From contig OY755244.1 in assembly GCA_963576725.1 (NCBI GenBank), forward strand, positions 31,624,006 through 31,688,005: a stretch of 64,000 nucleotides of DNA, given 5' to 3'. Positions 1 to 9,859 of the stretch are shown here, piece after piece; the first letter of the stretch is position 1, and every line of letters begins with the position of its first letter. Below the pieces are notes generated by a model. It was not told where the DNA came from. It saw nothing but the letters and a program-made list of their open reading frames with translations, and did no database searches. This DNA comes from Azorinus chamasolen (lineage: Eukaryota; Mollusca; Bivalvia; Cardiida; Solecurtidae). A program made the position numbers and the translations under genes.

Positions 1-310
1 GTGTGAAGGCTGCATTGATTTCACACTGATGATTTGCACAGTTTTAAGAGGGAACTAGTTCATAAAACTTTCCGAAACGTGACACAATTGTGCATGAAGG
101 CAGTGTAAATAGATTCGTGTACTTTTTAGGTGGTTCTGTTGTGTGATTTGACAGGCAAAAGTGAAAATAATAAATCAATTTTGTGCAATACTGAATTTTA
201 AATACAAATGTGTGCCTCGGGCATTAGGATATACAGGTGAAGATAAGAAGCGGATTAGTACAGCACAGCTACAGTATTCTAGATGTGATCTTTCTATTAT
301 AGGGCATTCT
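1..310. other. Unassigned non-coding sequence
   Basis: AT-rich sequence before the first recognisable repeat. No credible ORF, RNA gene or tandem repeat is visible. Confidence 0.4.
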
Positions 311-1685
311 GAATGGTCCATGTGACAAAATTTGAAGCATATAAACCACCGATATACTGTCGGAAAAATGAAAATACTGTCGGAAACCTAATCCCTAGAA
401 AATTTACTACGAAAACATCATACGCGCATTCCTAGTAAAATTGAATGAATGGGTCTGAATGAACGAAGTCCCTGGCTGAATGAAATGTCAAATGTTTCAA
501 TTTGTTTTCAACACACTTTATGGTTGTAGTCAATGTGAGTCTGGTGATTCTACTCAAATATATATCGCAAGTTGATCCAGAGTCCATTTATTTCACATGT
601 AGATCTTGTTCACTGCCCTTGAACAAACGGTCCTGTTTCTATTCTGTTTTGAGGTGTATGTGACACCTGTACCCTGTAAATATAAGACTTAAGGTATATA
701 ACCATGTAGCTGTGAGATTTATATCCATGCTGAAACTATTTAAGAAGGACCTGGCAACACTTAACATTACCAACCGATCACAGAAAATGATCTGAAAACA
801 CTAAAAAACTCAGGTTTCCTCTCCGCCATAAACCACAAATCTTTCCAAAGAAAACCTTGAATTTCGCTCCTCGCGGTATACATAGAAAACCTAAGATCTC
901 TGACAAAAGTAAAATTCATGAGTCACATACAGAACAAACAGCCGTCGTTTGTTTTTCCATGACGAGGCTTGTGTTTAATTTTGCCAGCTGGCGTACAATC
1001 AAGAACACACCAACAATAGCAAAGGAGACATTATCAAGAAGAATCATATACACATCCGGGCCTGTTGGTGAACGTGTTCTAAACGAAATGATGAAAACAA
1101 TTTCTGCTGAAGCTTGTTTCGTCAAAAGTTTACACAAATCACCGTGTCCGCGAGACCGCAATAATGCACTAGCTGTTGACCAGGGAAATAATGAAAAAGT
1201 CCGGTCATCAGAATGAAGCCAGTGTCGGAAGCTATAATGCCGACTCGTCCAACAATCAGAAGCGACAGTATTCTTCAATTCTTCAAGGAAGTCCCATAAT
1301 GAGAATTCGTCCCATCCACTCTAGACCACTCGAGGACTATTTGCAAATTCCTAACACGCCTGTAGATTGTCGTTCCTTATTTTTTTCATTTGCACGTCCA
1401 CATGGCCTATCATCATTCTCATCAAATACACCAATCAGCCAAGGTATCTTGAATATGCCGCCAGTTCCACATTGCAAACAAATTAAAATAAATAATTCCG
1501 TTGTCCATATTTACACAGCAGCAATGTCGAGGTCAAATTTGATTCATCTTCGGTAGTTTTGAAAGGGAACTACCGTCAGAAATTCAAAGTACAATGACTT
1601 AACGATTTTCATTTGTGAAAATCAAAGTATCAAGTGAAAACACCAGTTCTTGGTATGTTAAATATAAGCACAATTGCTAGGTTTG
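311..1685 (-). repeat. 1.4 kb dispersed repeat, copy A
   Basis: This stretch is matched in reverse complement by 34676-36122, with scattered substitutions and small indels. One end carries the motif ATAAACCACCGATATACTG (near 340-359); the other end interrupts a PLE-B N-terminal fragment at about 1685. Read on the minus strand it holds a broken coding-like stretch (120 residues at 916-1278), with a hydrophobic segment near its C-terminus. The other copy breaks the same reading after LSLFP. The product is not recognised. It could be a non-autonomous element carrying a captured gene piece. The coding reading is decayed in both copies. Confidence 0.6.
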
Positions 1686-1689
1686 TTAT

Positions 1690-2070
1690 ATTCATAGCAG
1701 ATAATTGGTGGTTCTGTATTTTAAAGTATTTAGGAATAGTATCAATTATATTTTTGTCTCTGAATATACTCTGGAGGTCAATAAAATCGATACCTTTATT
1801 AATAAAAGGCATTTTAGAAAGAATACTTGGTGTTCAGATAATTTGACAAAGTGTGGTCTGAGAACATGTAGAGAATTGCTTTGTATCAAACTATTAGTAC
1901 CTATGAGAGAATCTGATCTAAAAATGATTTTATCGGCTTGTTCGTCAATTTCTTTTAATGAAGATATTGATAAGGAAGAAAGTCTAGAAAGCATCGCATA
2001 TTTACCAGAAGTTATACGCCAAGTATGTAGATCAAGAATAATCATCTTCGTACGAGTTTTTCTTTTAATA
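1690..2070 (-). pseudogene. PLE-B retroelement, N-terminal fragment
   Basis: Read on the minus strand, this fragment gives SLIQSNSLHVLRPHFVKLS followed after a frame change by EPPIICYEYNKP. The same two blocks occur in the same order in the plus-strand PLE-B copy at 29.43-29.66 kb, where they precede the core of the reverse transcriptase. It is therefore the region upstream of the RT domain of that family. The reading is cut at about 1685 by the 1.4 kb repeat, so the rest of this copy is absent here. It is inactive. Assignment rests on comparison within the window, and the family's PLE nature rests on the RT motifs of other copies. Confidence 0.55.
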
Positions 2071-2210
2071 TTACCAGTTTTACGAATTCCATGTGAACGA
2101 GATTTGCGTTTCCGAATAAAAAAAAAAGAAAAACGTCTATGTCAGGATCTTTTGGAATATTACCTGTCATTAAAGCCTAAAGAAAACGGGGTTTGTAAAT
2201 TTTAATCCAG

Positions 2211-2480
2211 TTTAATTCAGCCATGAACCTAGCTTTCCACTTTAAGCTATTAGTATAAAATGTGTTGTACAGGTTGCACTAATATATCTTTAAATTAATG
2301 GCTGGACCTTCTAAAATGCTGCCATACAAATTCCTAAGCTTTTTGTTTAGGAGTTGGTATGCATGTTCTCTAAACATATTGCATACCGCAACCAGGGGCG
2401 TTTCAAGTCAAAACATATATGATATTGGTTGTAGTGCAATCCCAGTCGGCTCTATCTGCTGAAACCATGGGCTGAACCAC
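2211..2480. other. Unassigned non-coding sequence
   Basis: No gene, tandem repeat or inverted repeat is recognised between the PLE-B fragment and the CR1/jockey-like pseudogene. Confidence 0.35.
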
Positions 2481-3300
2481 CATTTATATGCCGATGTCTC
2501 ACAACTATACCTATCCTTTAAGCCCAATGACATTTCCTGTCAACAAGAAGCTTTATCGCGAGCTGAGAACTGTCTCAAAGAAATAGTCTCTTGCATGCAC
2601 CAGAACATGCTGAGGCTCAATATTGACAAAACTGAGGTCATCCTGGTTCATACAAAAACACGAAGTACCTGGTGAGGTTCATGTGCAAGTAGGACCCTCT
2701 AAAATCAAACGATTATTGTGTATAAAGAATCTCGGTGCATGACTCGATTCACAAATGGATATGACGTCACACATCAATTTCGTGTGTAGGTCTAGTTCTG
2801 CACAGCTCCGACGAATAGGTCATATAAGAAAGTACCTCTGAACTGATGCTACCAAGACTGGTGAACTCTCTGGTTACATCAACAATAGACTATTGCAACG
2901 TATTGCTGCGTGGAATTTCAAACAGCACACTGCGGAAACCTCAAAGAGCAGCCCACATCATAACCAGGACTCCTCGATATAATCATATCACACCGGTTTT
3001 GAAGAACTCCACTGACTTAAAAATCCTGACGCTTACGTATAAAGCTATGAACAATGAATCCACCGAGTACATTGTCGACATGCTTGACTTTTACATGTCC
3101 CGCAGAGAGTTAATGTCAGCAAGTAGTTCATTGTCGTTATTTGTACCAAGAAGTCGTAAGGTAAAACAAAAAGGTGAGAGAAGTTTCATGCATGCATTTC
3201 CGAAACTCTGAATGCTCTGCCATCAGGCATTAGAGACGCAAGCTCACTGGCATGTTTCAAAAAATATATGAAAAGGCATTTCTGCGACATTTATTACTAG
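2481..3300 (+). pseudogene. CR1/jockey-like non-LTR retrotransposon, RT C-terminal part
   Basis: A non-LTR reverse transcriptase remnant. The reading begins HLYADVSQLYLSF near 2481, which is the catalytic YADD block with the second Asp changed to Val. It continues through LRLNIDKTEVILV and, after frameshifts and stops, into the intact-looking stretch at 2846-3211 (SLVTSTIDYCNVLL, AAHIITRTPRYNHITPVLK, LKILTLTYKAMNNE). The closing block LNALPSGIRDASSLACFKKYM lies in another frame and ends at a stop at 3298-3300. This order is typical of the C-terminal half of CR1/jockey-type ORF2. The 5' part, including the endonuclease, is absent, as expected for a 5'-truncated insertion. An A-rich tail (about 3428-3490) follows. 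Inactive. Confidence 0.8.
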
Positions 3301-3490
3301 GACAGTTTAGAAAACGTAGATAACAATAATCAATTATCATAACTGCATCAATAGCCCCAGCGTGGTGGCCCTGCCACTCTCTTATGACTGTGGGACATTT
3401 TAACCCCCTTTTAAACATAACGCTCTACAAATGTAGAAAAAAAAATAAAATAAATAAAACAATAATAAAAATAAACGAACAAAACAAACC
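3301..3490 (+). repeat. 3' UTR and A-rich tail of the CR1/jockey-like copy
   Basis: Follows the pseudogene stop and ends in a run of A-rich AATAAA/ACAAAA-type repeats (about 3428-3490). This fits the 3' end of a target-primed insertion. Confidence 0.55.
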
Positions 3491-3880
3491 CATCCATATT
3501 TTTTAGGGAATCATCTTGCTGTTGTACGTGCGGGTGTTTTGTCAGCGGGATTCCTCTGTCCATGTGTTCGATGCCGAGGGAGTGCTGTTGTCAAACGTGG
3601 CATCCCTATATGCTTGATATCTCTGGTAACTCCAGTTCCAATGCCGGAGGGAGCACCGTTGTCAAACTGGGCTTATCTATATCGCGCTGGTGCATTAGGA
3701 GTCTTGCTGGCATAAATTGCTACCCGACCCTCAACCGCGCCAGGGATTCCTGTTAAGCTAACCCAGAATCCTTGTTTTGCCTACCAGTGAACTGGGTCAT
3801 GTAATATATTGGCAGTGGACATGTTAAACATGTACGGCCCTATGCAGCATCGCATGTCTCAATCAGTGTGGATTTATCCG
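3491..3880. other. Weakly coding-like sequence, not identified
   Basis: Less AT-rich than its surroundings. It contains an imperfect internal duplication: a block reading ATGCCG(A)GGGAG...GTTGTCAAAC occurs near 3569 and again near 3639. Short open stretches exist in two + frames but none extends far, and I recognise no protein family. It may be a decayed mobile element. Confidence 0.25.
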
Positions 3881-3990
3881 ACAACAAAGTCATGACGTCA
3901 TAATATTGCGCCTGATGATCTGATGAAACGTGTCGCGCATTTTTAAGTTATTAATTAAAGATTTTAAAGCCATATAACATTTAGATTTTT
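3881..3990 (+). repeat. PLE terminal repeat, partial copy
   Basis: Matches the first part of the 8060-8175 repeat in the same orientation, with TGACGTCA and a hammerhead-like motif, and ends in (AT)n. Together with the next repeat it forms a large palindrome centred on the AT run near 4025. Confidence 0.7.
3908..3938 (+). ncRNA. Hammerhead-like ribozyme motif, copy 1 (damaged)
   Basis: CTGATGA (3912-3918) and GAAA (3925-3928) are followed by CGTG and TC, and GCGC flanks both sides (3908-3911, 3935-3938). The CGCG found in the other copies reads CGTG here, which breaks the self-complementary stem III block. Confidence 0.45.
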
Positions 3991-4075
3991 TTAATATATA
4001 TATATATATATATATTAAAAAAGATTTTTTTAATATATATATATATATATATATATTAAAAAAGACTAAATGTTA
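3991..4075. repeat. (AT)n palindrome between two terminal repeats
   Basis: Two (AT)n runs, each flanked by TTTTTTAA/TTAAAAAA, lie at the centre of the inverted pair of terminal repeats. The stretch can fold back on itself. Confidence 0.7.
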
Positions 4076-4324
4076 TATGGCTTTAAAATCTTTAATTAAT
4101 AACTTAAAAATGCGCGACGCGTTTCATCAGATCATCAGGCGCAATATTATGACGTCATGACTTTGTTGTCATGACGTCGACGTCCCTACTTTCTGTAAGG
4201 CTGGTAACTCTGTCAGACAAATGTTTTAATTAGAAATTAATTGCACTTAGGGTTGGTTTAAATTTTTGTATAAAATATTTTTCTTTTTCTAGCCTAGCTG
4301 AAACACTATCTGTCTTTAATTTAA
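4040..4324 (-). repeat. PLE terminal repeat, 3' side of the ORF
   Basis: Reverse complement of 7908-8175 with very few differences (about 265 bp). It carries TGACGTCA and a hammerhead-like motif in the same strand sense as the ORF. Confidence 0.8.
4112..4142 (-). ncRNA. Hammerhead-like ribozyme motif, copy 2
   Basis: On the minus strand this is identical to the 8088-8118 motif: GCGC, CTGATGA, a 6-nt linker, GAAA, self-complementary CGCG, TC, GCGC. It has the same sense as the PLE ORF, so the element's own transcript would contain it. Confidence 0.55.
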
Positions 4325-4479
4325 ACAAGGCAGTCCAAAGGACAGCTATATCCCCCACCGCCGCCACCTAAATTAAGACATTGACCTTAATTAAGGTGAT
4401 ACAATGGGTTTTAACGTGGTTGACATTCAACCTTCCAGTTGTTAAGAAAATAGGACGCAGAAACAAATATAATGGAAAC

Positions 4480-5630
4480 TGAAGGTAAGAACACGACTTT
4501 CAAATGTGACCTTGACCTTGAGCCGACATGACTGCCACATGTGTTCTGCACATCATCTCAATTCGGTTAATATTTGACTCAAGTTTTATGAAAATCCTTC
4601 AAATGGTTTAGAGATATGGAGCGGACACGAAATGTAATGGAAATTGAAGATTAAATCACTTGGCCTTCAAATGTGACCTTGACCTGACATGACTGCCACA
4701 TATGTTCTGCACATTGTCTCAACGTGTTTAACATTTGAGGCAAGTTTCTTGAAAATCCTTCAAGGGGTATAGGAGATAACGAAACTATAATGGAAATTGA
4801 AGGTAAGAACACTTGATCTTCAAATGTGACCTTGACCTTGATCCGACATGACTGGCACATGTGTTCTGCACATCGTCTCAATTTAGCTAACATTTAACTA
4901 AACTTTTATGAACATCCTTCAAAGGCTTTAGAAGATATGGAGCGGCCACGAAAATGTAACGGAAATTAAAGGTTAGAACACTTGACCTTCAAACGTGACC
5001 TTGACCTTGAGCCAACATGACTGCCGCATAGGTTCTTCACATCGTCTCAATTCATTTAATATTTGACTCAAGTTTTATGAAAATCCTTCAAATGGTTTAG
5101 AAGATATGGAGCGGACACGAAACTGTAATGGCAACTGAAGGTTTAAACACTTGACCTTCAAATGTGACCTTGAACTTGAGCCGAAATGACTGCCACATGT
5201 GATCTGCACATCATCTTAATTTGGTTAACATTTGACTCAAGTTTTATGAAAATCCTTCAAATGGTTTAGAAGATATGGAGCGGACACGAAACTGTAATGG
5301 CAACTGAAGGTTTAAACACTTGACCTTCAAATGTGACCTTGAACTTGAGCCGACATGACTGCCAAATGTGATCTGCACATCATCTTAATTTGGTTAACAT
5401 TTGACTCAAGTTTTATGAAAATCCTTCAAAGGGTTTAGAAGATATGGAGCGGACACAAAAATGCAATGGAAATTGAAGGTTAAAACCCTTGACCTTCAAA
5501 TGTGACATTGACCTTGAGCCGACATATCTGCCACATATGTTCTGCACATCGTCTCAACTTGGTTAACATTTGAGGCAAGTTTCTTGAAAATCCTTCAAGG
5601 GGTATAGGAGATATGGAGCGGACACGAAAT
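4480..5630 (+). repeat. Pearl-like core tandem array, units of about 152-170 bp
   Basis: Each unit holds a GTGACCTTGACCTTGAG-like block, then ACATGACTGCCACATGT, a GTTCTGCACATC block, AAGTTTTATGAAAATCCTTC and GATATGGAGCGGACACGAAA. Seven starts were seen at about 4482, 4647, 4799, 4966, 5136, 5305 and 5474. Confidence 0.85.
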
Positions 5631-5636
5631 TGTTAC

Positions 5637-5698
5637 GGACAGACGGACAGACGGACGGACGGACGGACGGACGGACAGACGGACAGACAGACAGACAA
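5637..5698 (+). repeat. ACGG/ACAG microsatellite
   Basis: (GACGGACA)-type tetranucleotide run at the right end of the core array. Confidence 0.9.
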
Positions 5699-5723
5699 AG
5701 GCCATTCCTATAACCCCCCTCCG

Positions 5724-7871
5724 CTATGCGGTGGGGGATAAAAAGGGAAATATTTCATATTGAAGGGTTTTGATTCCGCATTTTTCTAAATGTTCGCTTA
5801 AAGGAATTTGTCTTGTTGATGGGTCTCTAATTTGCTGTGAATGGATAGTTCTTCTTGTTCTCAATTTGTCACCAGTTTGTCCTATATAAAACTCTCTGCA
5901 TCCAGTGCATGTAAGAACATATAAAACATTTCTTACATCACAAGACATTGGTTGATTTACATAAAATTTTGATCCTTTAAAATTGTAAGAATCACTTTCT
6001 CTAATATGTTGACATAACGAGCAGTTTGACTTATTACATTTTGTTACTCTACTAAGTATGTGTTTATTCTCCGTAAACTTTGCTCTGGTAAGAAGTTTCT
6101 TTAAATTTGGGGCTTGTCTTTTACTTTTTATTATGTTACATTTATTTAAAATTTTAGACATGTTTGAGTCTGTATGTAATATTGATAAATTAGCTTTTAT
6201 TTTATGAAACAGTTCTTGGTTTTTTGGATTAAATGTTGAAATGTAAGGAAGAGTAGTAGATGTATTTTTAGCGCTGGGTTTTAGAAGGTCTGACTTAGGG
6301 ATTTGCTTTGCTTTTTGTATGCTATCTTGTAAAAGCAGTTTAGGATAACCTCTTGTACTTAAAGTGTCTTGTAATTCTTGAAGTCTTTTATTCCTAACTC
6401 TGTCACATGAAACTATGGTGCAAATTCTTTTTGCCAAATTATAAGGTATGTTTACCTTTGTGTGTTTCGGGTGACATGATTTGAAATTAAGGTATTGCAT
6501 AGAATCAGTTGGTTTGTAAAAAATGTCAGTCATTAATTTGGTGTCTGTTATTTTTACTAATACATCTAAGAAAGGTAATGAAGTGCTGCTATATTCTACC
6601 GTAAACTCAATGTCTGGGTGTAATTCATTTAATATCTTGTGAAAAGTTTTTAAATCACTGATAGAATATTGCCATAAAATGAAACAATCATCAAGAAATC
6701 TTTTCCAAAAGGTTTTTATGTAATCAGAAAAATGTTTGCCATGGGACTTTTCCAATGTTTCATATAGTCTTTCTTCTAGGTATGCTAAAACTAAAGTTGC
6801 ATAGGTGGGAGCAAATTTTGTACCCATGGCTGTTCCTTTAATCTGTTTGTAAAAAATGTCATTAAATGAAAAAATATTATTTTCTAGAATTGTTTTTATC
6901 CCACTTAAAATGAAATCTTTAGAAAATCTGCTGTGTATAAGTTCAGGGTGCTTATTTAACCAAAACTCCATTGCTTGTAAACCCAACTGATGAGATATGT
7001 TTGTATATAAACTTTTTACATCAAACGAAACCAAGTATGTGTTTTTATCAACTGATACGGGTAGATGGTTCAAAAAGTCAATGTCATCTCTTATAAAACT
7101 GCTAACTTCTTGTGTAAATGGTTTCAAGAGAATATCAATTAAATTACTTAACCTGTGAGTTTCACATATAGGACCTGCTACTATTGGTCTGAAAGTTAAA
7201 TCTTCGGGGTCTTGTATTTCAATATATTCCGAATTTGATACTTTACATTTTGCTGTTATCTCTGCACTTTTATGTATTTTTGGAAGGCCATAAAATGAAC
7301 TGGATTTTGACTCAAAGTTAAATATGTAATCGATTTCCTGCTTTGTCATGTTATGTTTGCACTTTAAAAGCTCTTTCATTTTCCTAAAAATATCTTTGCT
7401 GCAATCTGATAGAGATACCTCATAAAAAGTTTCATTGCTTAACATTTCTATCATTTTACTTTTATAGTATTCTGTGTTCATGATCACAATGCCATTACCT
7501 TTATCAGCTTCCTTTATTATTATATTTTCATCGTTCTGTAGTGATTGTATTGCATGTCTTTCTCCTAAGGTTATGTTGTAAGTATTATGTTTGGTGTTAG
7601 TATTTTGAGAAAGTGATTCATTAACATTAACAAACAGTTCTAAAGTAAGATTTCTTCCTTTTGGTGGTTGGAAACAACTTTTGTTTTTAACTATAGAATC
7701 GTCAGATGTATGGTTATTGTCTAAAAAGAATTCTTGTAAACGTAATTTTCTATGAAATTCAGATAAATCATTATTTAATTCTTGTGTGTTTTTGTGTTCT
7801 GGTGTAGGTGTAAATTTGAGACCCTTCAACAATAAACTAATTTCATTTGAAGATAATTTACGTTTTGACAA
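5724..7871 (-). CDS. Penelope-like element polyprotein (RT plus GIY-YIG), C-terminus truncated
   Basis: An uninterrupted 715-residue reading frame. The N-terminal block LLLKGLKFTPTP (14-25) and EADKGNGIVIMN (121-132) match the PLE pattern. RT motif A is SFDVKSLYTNI (282-292), motif B is KGTAMGTKFAPTYA (345-358) and motif C is RFLDDCF (391-397) with both catalytic Asp residues. A cysteine cluster (CNKSNCSLC, 612-620) precedes a GIY-YIG nuclease core: VLYVLTCTGC (649-658), then FYIGQTG (661-667), an Arg-rich helix and SEHL (692-695). The last residues LSPTA come from the adjoining pearl-like element, so the end of the nuclease domain, usually carrying a conserved Glu and an Asn, is missing. The start is the first Met and fits the family's usual N-terminus. 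RT looks intact; nuclease function is doubtful. Confidence 0.92.
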   Translation of the reverse strand: MSKRKLSSNEISLLLKGLKFTPTPEHKNTQELNNDLSEFHRKLRLQEFFLDNNHTSDDSIVKNKSCFQPPKGRNLTLELFVNVNESLSQNTNTKHNTYNITLGERHAIQSLQNDENIIIKEADKGNGIVIMNTEYYKSKMIEMLSNETFYEVSLSDCSKDIFRKMKELLKCKHNMTKQEIDYIFNFESKSSSFYGLPKIHKSAEITAKCKVSNSEYIEIQDPEDLTFRPIVAGPICETHRLSNLIDILLKPFTQEVSSFIRDDIDFLNHLPVSVDKNTYLVSFDVKSLYTNISHQLGLQAMEFWLNKHPELIHSRFSKDFILSGIKTILENNIFSFNDIFYKQIKGTAMGTKFAPTYATLVLAYLEERLYETLEKSHGKHFSDYIKTFWKRFLDDCFILWQYSISDLKTFHKILNELHPDIEFTVEYSSTSLPFLDVLVKITDTKLMTDIFYKPTDSMQYLNFKSCHPKHTKVNIPYNLAKRICTIVSCDRVRNKRLQELQDTLSTRGYPKLLLQDSIQKAKQIPKSDLLKPSAKNTSTTLPYISTFNPKNQELFHKIKANLSILHTDSNMSKILNKCNIIKSKRQAPNLKKLLTRAKFTENKHILSRVTKCNKSNCSLCQHIRESDSYNFKGSKFYVNQPMSCDVRNVLYVLTCTGCREFYIGQTGDKLRTRRTIHSQQIRDPSTRQIPLSEHLEKCGIKTLQYEIFPFLSPTA

Positions 7872-8072
7872 GTTAAATATTTTTACTGTGAAATGTTTCC
7901 CTTTTTTAAATTAAAGACAGATAGTGTTTCAGCTAGGCTAGAAAAATAAAAATATTTTATACAAAAATTTAAACCAACCCTAAATGCAATTAATTTCTAA
8001 TTAAAACATTTGTCTGACAGAGTTACCAGCCTTACAGGAAGTAGGGACGTCGACGTCATGACAACAAAGTCA

Positions 8073-8080
8073 TGACGTCA
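8073..8080. promoter_or_regulatory. CRE-like palindrome TGACGTCA in PLE terminal repeat
   Basis: Exact TGACGTCA palindrome, 7 bp before the hammerhead-like motif. It is the consensus site of CREB/ATF-type bZIP factors. A role in driving the element is inferred only from position. Confidence 0.4.
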
Positions 8081-8087
8081 TAATATT

Positions 8088-8118
8088 GCGCCTGATGATC
8101 TGATGAAACGCGTCGCGC
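8088..8118 (+). ncRNA. Hammerhead-like ribozyme motif, copy 3
   Basis: GCGC (8088-8091) can pair with GCGC (8115-8118) as stem I. CTGATGA (8092-8098) and GAAA (8105-8108) supply the conserved core; between them are only six nucleotides, so stem II is minimal or absent. CGCG (8109-8112) is self-complementary and TC precedes the expected cleavage point. Compact hammerhead variants with tiny stem III that act as dimers are known from Penelope-like elements. Activity here is inferred. Confidence 0.55.
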
Positions 8119-8211
8119 ATTTTTAAGTTATTAATTAAAGATTTTAAAGCCATATAACATATAGTCTTTTTTAATATATATATAGCCTTTCCGGTTGTAT
8201 TCTATTGCCAG

Positions 8212-8214
<3 letters not shown>

Positions 8215-8263
<49 letters not shown>
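8215..8263. repeat. (AT)n microsatellite
   Basis: Dinucleotide run directly outside the PLE terminal repeat. Confidence 0.9.
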
Positions 8264-8268
<5 letters not shown>

Positions 8269-8289
8269 AAACAATGAAATGGAAACAAT

Positions 8290-8760
8290 TAAACAATGAA
8301 AAGCTTTTTTCAATAGTGATGCGGCAGTGAAACTATTACTCAGGGAGCCAATAGTGCCTACCATGCACCCCTTAGACTCTTTTCATGGGTACCAAAATGT
8401 TCAGAAAAGTCTCTTGAATCCGAATTGCGAATGTACTCAAGTTTAAATTCTTTTAGGCTATTTGTATTTTAACCGTTTCCATGGCGATCCCCCAGTTTTC
8501 GTAATGATGACCCATACCTACAAATCGCCCATATCGCAGCCAGTTTTTGTCTTAAACCTATAAAACTAGTACCAAATGAAAGATAAGACATTGGGCTTTT
8601 TTCCCAACTTGGTTTTTTAAAGTACCTTATTTGCATATTCATGAATATTAATGAGAACCTTAAAAATAGTAGAAAAAGCTGACCAATCAAAAGCTTGAGA
8701 ACGAACTCAGACTCAACTAAAAGGTTTTATAAGTATAGACTCAGATGTAAATGCCAAGAT
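8290..8760. other. Non-coding; start resembles the 59.93 kb region
   Basis: The sequence around 8270-8335 (AATGAAATGGAAACAATTA followed by AGTGATGCGGCA) resembles 59920-59980, so it is a dispersed repeat edge. Nothing else is identified. Confidence 0.3.
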
Positions 8761-8764
8761 TGTA

Positions 8765-9015
8765 CGCTGGCTCCGTTGGTGACGGAGATAAAATCTGACG
8801 CGTTCAAACAGGCTTTAGCTCTCAATGACAGCACTCACGTTGGCTTATCACTGTTTCACTATTTAGCCCATTCGGTATGAAATGCATACATTTTCTAGAA
8901 GTACTGTTACAATGAAAGCGCACTTGCTTCATGTGTGTTTCGGCGGTGATGGAGATAAAGTCTTGCGCTTTCCACCCGGGTTCGAACCTCATTGACAGTG
9001 CCGCGATGTTATGTG
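8765..9015 (+). repeat. Possible tRNA-derived SINE fragments, two diverged copies
   Basis: GGTGA(C/T)GGAGATAAA occurs near 8777 and 8946, each followed by a TTC-containing block (GGGTTCGAACCTC at 8979-8991, degenerate in the first copy) and a (C)AATGACAG/ATTGACAG stretch. The second copy has a good B-box but no convincing cloverleaf was found. Confidence 0.3.
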
Positions 9016-9019
9016 TTCT

Positions 9020-9855
9020 TAAAGGCACATTTAGGCAAGTAGTGTTGAATGTTTAAATACTAATAAATGTCTTCCATGGCCCATAGAGTATTCTCTACGA
9101 AATCTAATCAATACTAACACGATCTTCATGACAGTAAGTAAGTCTGATGAAAGCGATTGCACACTGATATAGCTCGGAAATTTTGACCTGGATCATATCC
9201 TACTTAATTTACATGAATCAAAATTCGTCACATTTCTATTTGTAGTGATTGTATGAGTTACATATTACGAGTTATCGATCTCCCGTAATTTCAACGAGAA
9301 TATACTTTACAGGTAGACTTTTATTCTCTCTCATTGTGTATTCTGCATATGTGCCAGGGTTCAGTTAAACAATTCTGAGCTATACTATCCGTTCTTGGAT
9401 TATAGTGTATATCTACTGTAAGCAGGAAAGGTAGCAGACAAACCTGTTTCCATTCACAATAGAGGACAGACAAAATGGAATAATGCCAGTTGTTTTCGTA
9501 TGTTCTGACTGGTTTTGCATTTCAGTTTCAAAGTACATGTATTTGAACTGTAAGAAATACTAAAGTATGGCGGCTTAATCTTTACCAATTTGGCAGCGAA
9601 GAATGCGTGTCAAAGTACCCGGGATCGTAAGAAACACGAACTTAGCGTATGGTATGGGTGCTTAATGTTTGCTAGTCTGGCCCAAAAGTGTACTTGGTTT
9701 TTTACTACAAAATACTGTAGAATCATATCTATATTATTATTTAATAAAAAGACTCCTACAGGGGTCATCTGATCTAGAATACTCTGTTTTCAAACATGTG
9801 AATATGCGAATTTGTAGAGTATAGGCCTTAAAGATTAACAACTAAGGCTAAAACA
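9020..9855. other. Unassigned non-coding sequence
   Basis: No credible ORF or structured repeat seen. Confidence 0.3.
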
Positions 9856-9859
9856 AGTA

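Larger units (their letters stand above)
4326..5722 (+). mobile_element. Pearl-like non-autonomous element
   Basis: The layout is a left flank containing TATCCCCCACCGC, then at least seven imperfect tandem units of about 152-170 bp (from about 4480 to 5630), then an ACGG/ACAG microsatellite (5637-5698), then a right flank with GCGGTGGGGGATA. The two flanks are inverted with respect to each other. Core tandem repeats followed by an ACGG or ACTG microsatellite are the published architecture of bivalve pearl elements. The insertion lies exactly between the truncated PLE ORF and its 3' terminal repeat. Confidence 0.75.
3881..8180 (-). mobile_element. Penelope-like element (PLE) with GIY-YIG domain, nested by a pearl-like element
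   Basis: The unit has a partial terminal repeat (3881-3990, plus orientation), a full terminal repeat (about 4040-4324, minus), a foreign pearl-like insertion (4326-5722), the PLE ORF (5724-7871, minus) and a second full terminal repeat (about 7895-8180, plus). The two full terminal repeats are almost identical in inverted orientation. All three copies contain a hammerhead-like motif. Variable repeat orientation and hammerhead motifs in terminal repeats are known for Penelope-like elements. The long (AT)n runs at 3995-4060 and 8215-8263 mark the outer junctions. Confidence 0.8.
7895..8180 (+). repeat. PLE terminal repeat, 5' side of the ORF
   Basis: Inverted partner of 4040-4324. It lies directly upstream of the ORF start in the opposite orientation to the ORF, contains TGACGTCA at 8073-8080 and a hammerhead-like motif at 8088-8118, and runs into an (AT)n array. 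Confidence 0.8.

Noticed and set aside
916..1278. Functional membrane protein gene in the 1.4 kb repeat
   Set aside because: The second copy at 35 kb has a stop in the same reading, and the unit behaves as a repeat.
5660..5698. Replication origin or telomere-like repeat
   Set aside because: The ACGG/ACAG run is the usual microsatellite of pearl-like elements and is not telomeric.
8900..9015. tRNA gene
   Set aside because: B-box present but no cloverleaf could be drawn; kept only as a possible SINE fragment.
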